In this document: piece by piece, positions 1-6,684 of the stretch
Position numbering within the stretch: the first letter of the stretch is position 1
Layout: every line of letters begins with the position of its first letter
The notes under the pieces: generated by a model
The model's database searches: none
Seen by the model: the letters and a program-made list of their open reading frames with translations, nothing else
Told to the model about the DNA's origin: nothing
From: Gammaproteobacteria bacterium
Lineage (GTDB): Bacteria > Pseudomonadota > Gammaproteobacteria > Poriferisulfidales > Poriferisulfidaceae
Length of the DNA: 7,065 nt
Direction of reading: 5' to 3'
NCBI GenBank assembly: GCA_007571105.1
Contig: RKRZ01000190.1
Location: 1-7,065, forward strand
Translations under genes and position numbers: made by a program

Positions 1-708
1 GAGCAGGCCAAATTAGCGATGCAGGGCCGAGAGATCGGCTACAACAATCACATGGGGTCCAATGCACGGCAGGTTGTGCCGGTGGCCGAGGAATCGGAAG
101 TGGCGATGGGCAGCAATCTGGATGTCTTGCTGTACGTGAACAACTATGACATTCAGGAAGAGGACCATCCTTGCATTGATGTCGATATGTCAGCGCAGGA
201 TGCGTTGGAACATTTCCGCAAGGGGGAGCGCGTAGCGGCTGGCAGCACGCAGACGCACCGGGGCAAAAAGGAATCCAGCTACTGGGCCAATCCGTTCCCG
301 GCGCTTCTAGACAATGACGGCAATGTATTGCATGCGGATCTGTACGAGCAGTTCAGCGAAACCGAAGCCATCTTCATCAAAGACGTGGAAGCCTTGGCTG
401 AGCGGAGCGAGATGCGGATCGGTGTGGCGTACAGCCAGATGATGGCGGGGGTTTACGAAGGCACCAGCGACGAAGACGTCACGCGGTGCGGCTACGAGAA
501 TCGCGAAGAGATCGAGCAAAAGGCGCCGGAACGTCTGGCGTATGCGATGATACGCCTCGTCAAGGAAATCGCCTGTGAAAAACGTGCCCGCAGCAAAGAG
601 CCGCTGGATGAAGTGGACGTGACGATCGCTCTCGTCGGAGACAGCCGCACCGGCAAGTCCGAGACCGCCGAGAAAATGGAAGGCGTACTGGGGCTGACCC
701 TGATCTGA
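1..708 (+). CDS. Unrecognised protein with PEPCK/HPr kinase-like motifs, 5' partial
   Basis: I do not recognise this gene. The frame is open to the left edge (EQAKLA precedes the Met at base 19), so the true start probably lies outside. Numbered from that Met, 229 residues are visible. Residues 35-43 (DVLLYVNNY) look like a hydrophobic strand in a nucleotide-binding fold. Residues 65-93 contain ERVAAGST and SYWANPF, which I align loosely with the KVAGTE...FSACFG region of ATP-dependent PEP carboxykinase. Residues 200-217 hold a P-loop, GDSRTGKSETA, very like the GESGIGKSETA motif of HPr kinase/phosphorylase. The two families are known structural relatives. Oddly, only 15 residues follow the P-loop (207-214) before TGA, just enough for one helix. 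A small-molecule or protein kinase role is possible but unproven. The charged, soluble sequence shows no signal peptide or membrane segment. Base composition resembles the neighbouring valS. Confidence 0.7.
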   Translation, partial: EQAKLAMQGREIGYNNHMGSNARQVVPVAEESEVAMGSNLDVLLYVNNYDIQEEDHPCIDVDMSAQDALEHFRKGERVAAGSTQTHRGKKESSYWANPFPALLDNDGNVLHADLYEQFSETEAIFIKDVEALAERSEMRIGVAYSQMMAGVYEGTSDEDVTRCGYENREEIEQKAPERLAYAMIRLVKEIACEKRARSKEPLDEVDVTIALVGDSRTGKSETAEKMEGVLGLTLI

Positions 709-713
709 GACCG

Positions 714-3470
714 CTACTGCAGCGCAGAGATTTTTTCGAGTTGCCGGGCCAGTTGGCCCCGTGCCACCTTCAATTCTTCCAGACGTTGGCGTTCTTTTGC
801 CACGATAGCCTCGGGCGCCCGACTGACAAACTGTTCGTTGGCGAGTTTTTTGTGGCTCGCATCCAAGGCGCTGTCGGCCTTCTGCAATTCCCGCTGAAGC
901 CGTTCCCGCTCTGCATCGGGATCAATCAGGCCGGCCAGAGGAATCAGCAGGCGCATCGATCCGACTAAGGCGGTTGCCGAATCCGGCGCACTGTTGTCCG
1001 GCGCCACCCACCCTACGGATTCCGGGCGCGCCAGCGCCAGAATCCACGCCTCAGTAGTCGCATAGCGCTGCTGGTCTGTTTCACTCCAGTTCTCCAGCAG
1101 TACCGGCACCGGCTTGCCCGGCGGCACGTCCATCTCTGCTCGAATGCGCCGAATCCCGCTGATGAATTCCTGCATCCACGCGATTGTCTCCAGCATCTCC
1201 AGGCTCTCTTCTGTCATCTTTGCCTCCGGCCAGGCACAGCGCATCAGGAAGTCCTGGTCTTCACGCCTGTTCGGCAGTTGCTGGTACAGCTCTTCCGTAA
1301 TGAAAGGAATGAAGGGATGCAGCAGGCGCAAGGTCTGCTCCAGAGTGTCAAACAGAGTGCGCAGCGTGCGCTGAAAGGCGCCGGATTCGGCCTCTGGATT
1401 CAGCGAGGTCTTGCTGAATTCCAGATACCAGTCACAGAGATCTCTCCAGACGAAGTCATACAACCCTTGCGCCGCCAGGTCGAAGCGGTAGGCTTCCAGA
1501 TGCTCGGTGGTCTCTTGGACCACGCAGCGCATCCGGTACTGAATCCATTGATCGACCAGATTTGGTTTGGCGCATGGCGCTTCGGCGTCGATGCGCCCGA
1601 CATGCCCCAGGGCAAAGCGTGTGGCGTTCCAGAGTTTGTTGCAGAAATTGCGATAGCCTAGCACGCGCGGCAATTCAAAGCGGACATCGCGGCCAAACGT
1701 TGCCTGGGTCGCGAAGCAAAAGCGCAGCGCATCCGCGCCGGCGGTGGGGAAGCCATCCGGAAATTCCTCGCGGGTGCTTTGCTCGATTGCTTTGGCCCGC
1801 TTCGGGTCCATCAGGTCCTCGACGCGCTTTTGCACCAGCGCTTCCAGATCGATGCCATCAATCACATCAATGGGATCAATCGTATTCCCCTTGGATTTGG
1901 ACATTTTCTGCCCGTGCGCGTCGCGCACCAGTCCGTGCACGTAGACCTCCCGAAACGGGACCCCGTCGGCGAATTTCATTCCCATCATGATCATGCGCGC
2001 GACCCAAAAGAAAATAATGTCAAAACCGGTCACCAGCACGCTGGTCGGATAAAACCGCCGCAATGCCTCGGTATCCTCCGGCCATCCCAGTGTCGAGAAT
2101 GGCCACAGGGCGGATGAGAACCAGGTGTCCAGCACGTCCTCGTCCTGGCGTAGTTCCAGATCCTGCGCCAGGCCGTGTTTTTCGCGCACTTCATCCACAT
2201 CCCGGCCGACATAACCCGTGCCCTCGGCGTCGTACCAGGCCGGAATCCGATGGCCCCACCACAACTGGCGGCTGATGCACCAGTCCTCGATGTTTTCCAT
2301 CCAGTCGTAATAGGTTTTGTTCCAGTTCTCCGGCACAAAGCGAATGCGCCCGTCACGAACGGCTTCCAGTGCCGGGCGCGCCAGTTGTTCGGCGCGAACG
2401 TACCACTGGTTGGTCAGATAAGGCTCGACAACGGCGCCGCTGCGGTCGCCGCGCGGGATCATCAGTTGATGTTCTTCCACCTGGGCGAGTGCGTCTTGGG
2501 CCCGGAGGTCTTCGAGCACGCGCTCCCGCGCCTGTTCCCGGCTCAGTCCCCGGTAGGCTTCGGGGACCGCATCGTTCAGGTGCGCGTCATCGCTGAAGAT
2601 GTTGCGCACCTCCAACTGGTGGCGCAATCCGACCTGATAGTCGTTGAAGTCGTGCGCGGGCGTGATTTTGACGCAGCCGGAGCCGAATTCCGGGTCCACA
2701 TAGGTGTCCGCCACGATCGGGATATCCCGTTCGGCGAGCGGGAGGCGCACCGATTTCCCAATCCACTGCTGGTAGCGCGCATCTTCCGGGTGCACAGCGA
2801 CGGCGGTGTCGCCAAGCATGGTCTCAGGGCGCGTGGTGGCGACGGTCAGACTCTCGTTGCTGTCCTTGATCGGATAACGCAAATGCCACAGGTGTCCCTT
2901 CTCTTCGCTTGAGATGACTTCCAGGTCGGACAGAGCAGTGCGCAGGACGGGATCCCAATTGACCAATCGCTTGCCGCGGTAGATCAAATCGTCCTCATGC
3001 AGGCGCACGAAAATCTCGCGAACCGCCCTCGAGAGCGCTTCGTCCATCGTGAAGCGTTCCCGCGCCCAGTCCACGGAAGCGCCCATTCGCCGCAACTGAT
3101 CGGTGATGCGCCCGCCCGAACTGTGCTTCCATTTCCAGACTTCCTCGACGAAGGCGTCCCGGCCGAGTTTCTGTCGAGAGCGGCCCTCGCGCTCCAGTCG
3201 CCGCTCCACCACCATCTGGGTGGCAATGCCGGCGTGGTCGGTGCCCGGCTGCCACAGGGCGCTGCAGCCCTGCATGCGCCGCCATCGGGTCAGGATGTCC
3301 ATCAGGGTGTCCTGAAAGGCGTGCCCCATGTGCAAGGTGCCGGTGACGTTCGGCGGCGGCAGCATGATGCAGAATGCTTCGCCGTCTGCCGACGGCGCGA
3401 ATGCGCCCGCTTCCTCCCAGCGTTGTCGCCAAGCGGCTTCGAGGCGTTCGGGTTGGTAACTTTTTTCCAT
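714..3470 (-). CDS. valS: Valine--tRNA ligase
   Basis: Class I aminoacyl-tRNA synthetase that charges tRNA-Val with valine in the cytoplasm and edits mischarged threonine. The 918 residues are close to the usual bacterial length (951 in E. coli). In order: PPPNVTG (38-44) with the HIGH-type signature HMGH (47-50); the CP1 editing domain, including TTRPETMLGD (212-221) and GSGCVKITPAHDFND (263-277); the catalytic-core segment WWGHRIPAWY (404-413); the KMSKS loop (522-526); the anticodon-binding domain from about 610; and a charged C-terminal coiled coil (about 847-918) that in this family contacts the tRNA. All catalytic signatures are present and the frame is unbroken. The ATG lies 30 bases after the holC stop, with no obvious Shine-Dalgarno sequence. 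The order pepA-holC-valS is the conserved gammaproteobacterial one, so co-transcription is likely. Its 3' end faces the convergent gene at 1-708, 5 bases away, with no convincing terminator. Confidence 0.97.
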   Translation of the reverse strand: MEKSYQPERLEAAWRQRWEEAGAFAPSADGEAFCIMLPPPNVTGTLHMGHAFQDTLMDILTRWRRMQGCSALWQPGTDHAGIATQMVVERRLEREGRSRQKLGRDAFVEEVWKWKHSSGGRITDQLRRMGASVDWARERFTMDEALSRAVREIFVRLHEDDLIYRGKRLVNWDPVLRTALSDLEVISSEEKGHLWHLRYPIKDSNESLTVATTRPETMLGDTAVAVHPEDARYQQWIGKSVRLPLAERDIPIVADTYVDPEFGSGCVKITPAHDFNDYQVGLRHQLEVRNIFSDDAHLNDAVPEAYRGLSREQARERVLEDLRAQDALAQVEEHQLMIPRGDRSGAVVEPYLTNQWYVRAEQLARPALEAVRDGRIRFVPENWNKTYYDWMENIEDWCISRQLWWGHRIPAWYDAEGTGYVGRDVDEVREKHGLAQDLELRQDEDVLDTWFSSALWPFSTLGWPEDTEALRRFYPTSVLVTGFDIIFFWVARMIMMGMKFADGVPFREVYVHGLVRDAHGQKMSKSKGNTIDPIDVIDGIDLEALVQKRVEDLMDPKRAKAIEQSTREEFPDGFPTAGADALRFCFATQATFGRDVRFELPRVLGYRNFCNKLWNATRFALGHVGRIDAEAPCAKPNLVDQWIQYRMRCVVQETTEHLEAYRFDLAAQGLYDFVWRDLCDWYLEFSKTSLNPEAESGAFQRTLRTLFDTLEQTLRLLHPFIPFITEELYQQLPNRREDQDFLMRCAWPEAKMTEESLEMLETIAWMQEFISGIRRIRAEMDVPPGKPVPVLLENWSETDQQRYATTEAWILALARPESVGWVAPDNSAPDSATALVGSMRLLIPLAGLIDPDAERERLQRELQKADSALDASHKKLANEQFVSRAPEAIVAKERQRLEELKVARGQLARQLEKISALQ

Positions 3471-3500
3471 GGCGCCGACAGAGTGCCGGGGTCGTCGATC

Positions 3501-3920
3501 TCAGGAGGACTTTACAACTTCATGCGTCGGCTCAATGCCTCGCTCCTTGTATTCACGGAAACGCTCGCGACCGCGCGCCTTGGATTCGTCGTCGGGTCCC
3601 ACCATTTCGGCAACGTGCGCAAAGGATTCGAATTCTTCAGGCAACCCGTCCGAGAGGTTGATCAGCATGTCGCGCTCTTCCGGCAGCCAATTCTCGTGCA
3701 GGCTGACGTGCACGAGAGGATTCTCTGATGCGCCCACGCTGTGCGGCAGAAAGGCTTGGTCCCGAAATACCCAGAGCAGGGAATTCAGCGCTACGGTTGC
3801 TTGTGCGTCCTGCGTGCGGATATGCACCTGGTGTCCCTGAGCCACGGCTTTTTCCGCCAGTCGGCAGGCGGCGCGCTCACGGTTGCCGTCATGGAGGACA
3901 TAGAACTGAATGTCTGCCAT
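3501..3920 (-). CDS. holC: DNA polymerase III subunit chi
   Basis: Chi subunit of the DNA polymerase III clamp loader. In E. coli it pairs with psi (HolD) and binds the C-terminal tail of single-stranded DNA-binding protein, linking the replisome to SSB-coated template. The product is 139 residues (E. coli 147) and follows the family pattern: an N-terminal strand (IQFYVL, 4-9), a helix rich in Ala, Arg and Glu (about 14-29), the strand QVHIRT (31-36), then LNSLLWVFRDQAFLPH (45-60), which matches the conserved LDEALW...SFVPH block, and ERDMLINLS (82-90). The C-terminus carries the ARERY-like helix GRERFREYKERG (117-128). The ATG at 3920 was chosen because MADIQFYVL matches the usual N-terminus. 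A second ATG at 3938 would add six residues and overlap pepA by 14 bases. The chosen start leaves a 4-base gap after the pepA stop, consistent with translational coupling. Confidence 0.92.
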   Translation of the reverse strand: MADIQFYVLHDGNRERAACRLAEKAVAQGHQVHIRTQDAQATVALNSLLWVFRDQAFLPHSVGASENPLVHVSLHENWLPEERDMLINLSDGLPEEFESFAHVAEMVGPDDESKARGRERFREYKERGIEPTHEVVKSS

Positions 3921-3924
3921 GAAT

Positions 3925-5415
3925 TCAGGCTTCGGCATCCTTGATCAGGAAATGGGCCAATAAGGGCACCGGTCGTCCGGTCGCGCCTTTTTTCTTGCCG
4001 CTGTACCACGCGGTGCCGGCGATGTCCAGATGCACCCACGGAATGTCTCCGGTAAAGCGCGACAGGAAGCAGGCCGCCGTAGTGGCTCCGGCGTAGCGGG
4101 AACCGATGTTGGCCATATCGGCAAAATTGCTGTCAAGTTCCGATTGATAATCGTCCCACAACGGCAGCGGCCAGACACGGTCAAAGCCGGCTCTTCCGGC
4201 TTCGATGATCTCGTGCAACAGGTCTGCTTGTGCGCAAAACGCTCCGCTCGCGTGATGGCCCAGCGCGGCCACGCAAGCTCCGGTCAGGGTGGCAATGTCA
4301 ATAATCAGGCGCGGTCGGTACTGGCGGGCATGGTGCAAGGCATCGCACAGAATCAGGCGGCCCTCGGCGTCGGTGTTGAGAATCTCGACGGTTTGCCCGG
4401 AAGCCGTGGTGACCACGTCGCCCGGTCGGGTGGCGTTGCCTCCCGGCATGTTCTCGACCGCCGGAATGATGCCGATGACGCGCTGCGGCAGGTTTAATTT
4501 GGCGCAGGTGGCCAAGGTGCCCAAAACGCTGCCCGCGCCGCTCATGTCAAATTTCATTTCGTCCATTGCATGGCTGGGCTTGATTGAGATGCCGCCCGTG
4601 TCAAAGGTGACCCCCTTGCCTACCAAGGCGACGGGAGCCCGGCGGTCTTTGGCGGCGCCGCGGTATTCAAGGACGATCAGTCGCGGGGGCAGGGTGCTGC
4701 CTTGCGCGACCGCCAGCAATGCCCTCATGCGTCGCTTCTTGATCTCGGTCGGACCCATCACCCGGATCTTGAAGCGCGCATCGCTGCGCGCAAGCACCCG
4801 TGCCTGTCGAGCCAGGTATTCCGGCGTGCAAAGATTCGGGGGGAGGTCTCCAAGACTGCGGGTGAGCGCTTGTCCTTCGGCGATGATGCGCCCGGTATCC
4901 ACCGCTTTGCGAATATCACGGCGCATGGAGGCGGCGTGGATGTGGACAGAGCGCAGGGGTTTTTGGGGCGCTTTGGCGGAGGGTTTGGTCTTGAGGTAGC
5001 GGTAGGTGGCGCCTTCAAGGCGCAGTGCGAGTTGCCGGTGCACCCAGCAATCATCTTGTTCCTTCACTTCGATGCCGGCAGTGGAGAAGGCGGCTTTTTG
5101 GATGCCGCCGCTCGTCAGTGCGCTTGCCACATGTTCCAGGGCGCGGACGAAATCTCGCGAAGCCAACTCTCCGGCCTCGCCCAGGCCCAGCAGGAGAACT
5201 TTTTCCGCCGCAACCTTGGGCACGGGGTACAGGGACGACATCTTGCCGATGCTGCCGGCACTTGAATCGCGCGCCAGCAGGGCTTTGACGGCACCGCCAC
5301 AGGCCTGATCTACGGCTTCGGCGCCCGGGCTCATGCCGCCGTCTTTATAGACGCCGACCACCAGGCAATCGCAGGCGATTTTCTCGCCGCCCTGGCGAGT
5401 CATAGTGAATTTCAT
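3925..5415 (-). CDS. pepA: Leucyl aminopeptidase PepA (peptidase family M17)
   Basis: Cytoplasmic di-metal aminopeptidase that removes N-terminal residues, preferentially leucine, from peptides; family members form hexamers. In E. coli, PepA also binds DNA in Xer recombination and carAB regulation; nothing here tests that. The 496-residue length fits the family (E. coli 503). The C-terminal catalytic half has every expected residue: metal ligands K267 (VALVGKG), D272 (VTFDTGG), D290 (MKFDMSG), and D349 and E351 in NTDAEGR, with catalytic K279 (ISIKPS) and R353. Other family blocks are ENMPGG (321-326) and, near the C-terminus, SNFADMANIG and HLDIAGTAW. The less conserved N-terminal domain occupies roughly residues 1-165. 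The ATG at 5415 (MKFTM) was preferred over a TTG 45 bases upstream because it matches the family N-terminus, although no strong Shine-Dalgarno is visible. It is probably the first gene of the pepA-holC-valS operon and is divergent from lptF. Confidence 0.96.
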   Translation of the reverse strand: MKFTMTRQGGEKIACDCLVVGVYKDGGMSPGAEAVDQACGGAVKALLARDSSAGSIGKMSSLYPVPKVAAEKVLLLGLGEAGELASRDFVRALEHVASALTSGGIQKAAFSTAGIEVKEQDDCWVHRQLALRLEGATYRYLKTKPSAKAPQKPLRSVHIHAASMRRDIRKAVDTGRIIAEGQALTRSLGDLPPNLCTPEYLARQARVLARSDARFKIRVMGPTEIKKRRMRALLAVAQGSTLPPRLIVLEYRGAAKDRRAPVALVGKGVTFDTGGISIKPSHAMDEMKFDMSGAGSVLGTLATCAKLNLPQRVIGIIPAVENMPGGNATRPGDVVTTASGQTVEILNTDAEGRLILCDALHHARQYRPRLIIDIATLTGACVAALGHHASGAFCAQADLLHEIIEAGRAGFDRVWPLPLWDDYQSELDSNFADMANIGSRYAGATTAACFLSRFTGDIPWVHLDIAGTAWYSGKKKGATGRPVPLLAHFLIKDAEA

Positions 5416-5450
5416 GGTGCAGGTTGCAATGACGGATAATTGAGCGGGGA

Positions 5451-5459
5451 ATTCTAACA
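5451..5459 (-). promoter_or_regulatory. Candidate extended -10 promoter for pepA-holC-valS
   Basis: On the minus strand the sequence reads TGTTAGAAT, a good match to an extended -10 element (TGnTATAAT). Transcription would begin near 5444-5446, giving a leader of about 30 bases before the pepA ATG at 5415. No clear -35 hexamer lies 17 bases upstream, which is typical of extended -10 promoters. The site sits in the 60-bp spacer shared with lptF, so the two directions may interfere. The call rests on motif matching only. Confidence 0.4.
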
Positions 5460-5475
5460 AATCCCTTTGTTCTGT

Positions 5476-6060
5476 ATGCCGGTTCTTGATCGTTATTTAA
5501 GTTCAGAAATTCTGCGCGCCGCGTTCGCGGTAACGGTAGTGCTGTTGCTGCTGATCGCAAGCAAGTTGCTGATACAGCAGCTTGGCTATGTGATGGAAGG
5601 GAAATTTTCTGGCGGTTTGGTGCTCACGCTGCTGCTGAACAAATTGCAGGCCTATTTCGTTCACCTGATGCCGTTTCTGATGTTGTTGTCGGTGGTGTTG
5701 GCGCTTGGACAACTGACGCGCAACAACGAAATCACGGCCATCCATGCGTGCGGTTATTCGGAAGCGCGCCTGCTGCGAACGCTCATGTTGCTGGGTGTGC
5801 CGCTGGCCTTGTTGCTGGCTTTTTTGAGCCTGTACGTCACGCCCGGGCTGGCGCTCAAGGCGGAACTGGCGCATCATCAGGCGCGGATGGAGGCCAGCGT
5901 TGCACTGACGCAGGAAGGCCGCTTTGTGCAGAGCCGGGATGGCCGCTGGGCGATGTATGCGGAGCGCACTTCAGGGGATGTGGCGGAAGACGTGTTCTTT
6001 GCAATGTACGACGCGAATGTGCAGCGTGTGCATATTGAGACGGCCGAGCGCGTGACGCGG
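5476..6060 (+). pseudogene. lptF: LPS export permease LptF, N-terminal fragment cut at the junction
   Basis: LptF (YjgP/YjgQ family) pairs with LptG in the inner membrane. With the LptB ATPase dimer it extracts lipopolysaccharide and passes it to LptC and LptA. This fragment has the normal N-terminus: MPVLDRYLSSEIL, transmembrane segment 1 (about 14-36), segment 2 (about 60-78), the cytoplasmic turn NNEITAIHACGYS (83-95) typical of LptF, segment 3 (about 99-122), then the start of the periplasmic beta-jellyroll domain (LTQEGRFV, WAMYAE, VFFAMYD). Recognisable sequence ends near residue 195, whereas the family is about 360 residues, so most of the periplasmic domain and segments 4-6 are missing. 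The frame stays open to a TGA at 6178-6180, but the last 40 or so codons are antisense to rpsE. The ATG at 5476 was chosen over an in-frame TTG at 5467; neither has a clear Shine-Dalgarno. The product could not be a working permease. Confidence 0.88.
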
Positions 6061-6075
6061 CACCTCGATGATGTT
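6055..6075. other. Junction between the lptF fragment and the rpsE fragment
   Basis: Plus-strand LptF-like sequence (QRVHIETAERV) is recognisable up to about 6054. Reading leftwards on the minus strand, S5-like sequence (ARKNIIEVP) is recognisable down to about 6058 and then stops matching. The two identities therefore meet, or overlap by a few bases, within 6055-6075. No insertion sequence, target duplication or long repeat is visible at the join. A short microhomology cannot be excluded. Confidence 0.8.
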
Positions 6076-6313
6076 CTTGCGGGCGGCGGTTGCGCCCTTG
6101 CGGACCGCATCCGGTACGGCATCTGCCTTGCCCTATGCCCACATGCCCGTCCATGTCGCCTACGACTACCACGGCGTTGAAGCTCAGGTGTCTTCCGCCT
6201 TTCACAACCTTGGCGACTCTGGAAATCTTGACTACTCTTTCGGTCAGAGGAAATTCGTCTTCTTCGCCGTCTGTTTGTCTATTTCTATCTCGCTGGCTCT
6301 GCTGTGTCGCCAT
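6058..6313 (-). pseudogene. rpsE: 30S ribosomal protein S5, 5' fragment with frameshift
   Basis: S5 belongs to the small subunit's decoding-fidelity region. The ATG at 6313 directly abuts the rplR TAG (TAGATG); a GGGAGGA Shine-Dalgarno lies 12 bases upstream, inside rplR. Residues 1-22 are a variable charged tail. Residues 23-63 are unmistakable S5: LTERVVKI, RVAKVVKGG, SFNAVVVVGD and GHVGIGQG. After residue 63 the frame shifts. In another frame the expected sequence resumes as ADAVPDAVRKG then ATAARKNIIEVP. The change is explained by loss of one copy of a 5-base CAAGG repeat at about 6123-6133. Near 6058 all S5 similarity ends at the junction, so the second half of the roughly 165-residue protein is absent. 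A cell could not rely on this copy. The apparent 152-codon reading frame that begins here is S5 only in its first 63 residues. Confidence 0.9.
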
Positions 6314-6682
6314 CTAAAACACCAGTCCTCCCTTGCGGGCTGCATCTGCCAGCGCTTTGACGCGGCCATGATATTTATATCCGCCTCTGTCAAACACCGC
6401 TTGGCTAATCCCTTTTTCCTTCGCTCGCTCGCTCACCAGTCCGCCGACTATTTCAGCGACGGCGGTTTTGCTTTTGCCGTCCTTTTGCGTCTTAATGGCG
6501 CTTTCGACGCTCGATGCGGATGCAAGCGTTACACCTTGCGTATCGTCGATCAGCTGGGCGTACATATGGTTCAGGCTGCGGTACACTGACAGCCTTGGGC
6601 GCTCCGCCGTGCCGCTAATTTTGCGGCGTACTCGGATGTGCCGCATCACCCTTCTCGCTTTGTTAGTGCGAATCTTCGTCAT
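6314..6682 (-). CDS. rplR: 50S ribosomal protein L18
   Basis: L18 binds 5S rRNA, together with L5 and L25 in E. coli, and helps anchor it in the central protuberance of the large subunit. The 122-residue product is complete. It has a basic N-terminal tail (KARRVMRHIRVRRK), the segment AERPRLSVYRSLNHMYAQLIDD (26-47), a middle region with SSVESA, and the highly conserved C-terminus with FDRGGY, YHGRVKALADAAR and GGL. It begins 2 bases after the rplF stop, with a good AGGAG Shine-Dalgarno 9 bases upstream inside the rplF coding end, and it abuts rpsE. This is spc-operon order. The GTAERPRLSVYRS segment differs from the gammaproteobacterial form known from E. coli (LGATRLVVHRTPRHIYAQ) and resembles L18 of other phyla. 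That is one reason to doubt that this piece belongs with the left side. Confidence 0.96.
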   Translation of the reverse strand: MTKIRTNKARRVMRHIRVRRKISGTAERPRLSVYRSLNHMYAQLIDDTQGVTLASASSVESAIKTQKDGKSKTAVAEIVGGLVSERAKEKGISQAVFDRGGYKYHGRVKALADAARKGGLVF

Positions 6683-6684
6683 CG

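Noticed and set aside
717..736. Possible intrinsic terminator for gene 1: CTGC-AGC-GCAG hairpin followed by six T
   Set aside because: The stem is only 4 bp with a 3-base loop, three bases separate it from the T run, and it lies within the valS coding end. The T run is simply Lys/Ile codons of valS on the other strand.
2175..2912. Long plus-strand open frame of 245 codons opposite valS
   Set aside because: It lies entirely within the strongly conserved valS gene and its translation shows no recognisable family. In GC-rich DNA such antisense frames are common.
3462..3467. Run of six T just inside the valS start (A run on the coding strand) as a possible slippage or terminator site
   Set aside because: It is the normal Glu-Lys-Ser codon series at residues 2-4 of ValS, with no hairpin and no alternative frame that would make sense.
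5855..6313. 152-codon minus-strand frame read as one protein
   Set aside because: Only its first 63 codons are S5. The rest is out-of-frame rpsE followed by antisense lptF, so it is not a novel fusion protein.
6420..6434. CGCT tetranucleotide repeat (TCGCTCGCTCGCTC)
   Set aside because: It encodes the conserved SERA segment of L18 in the correct frame and has only about three copies, so it needs no separate explanation.
6068..6589. Plus-strand 173-codon frame crossing rpsE and rplR
   Set aside because: It is antisense to well-supported ribosomal protein genes and resembles no known protein.
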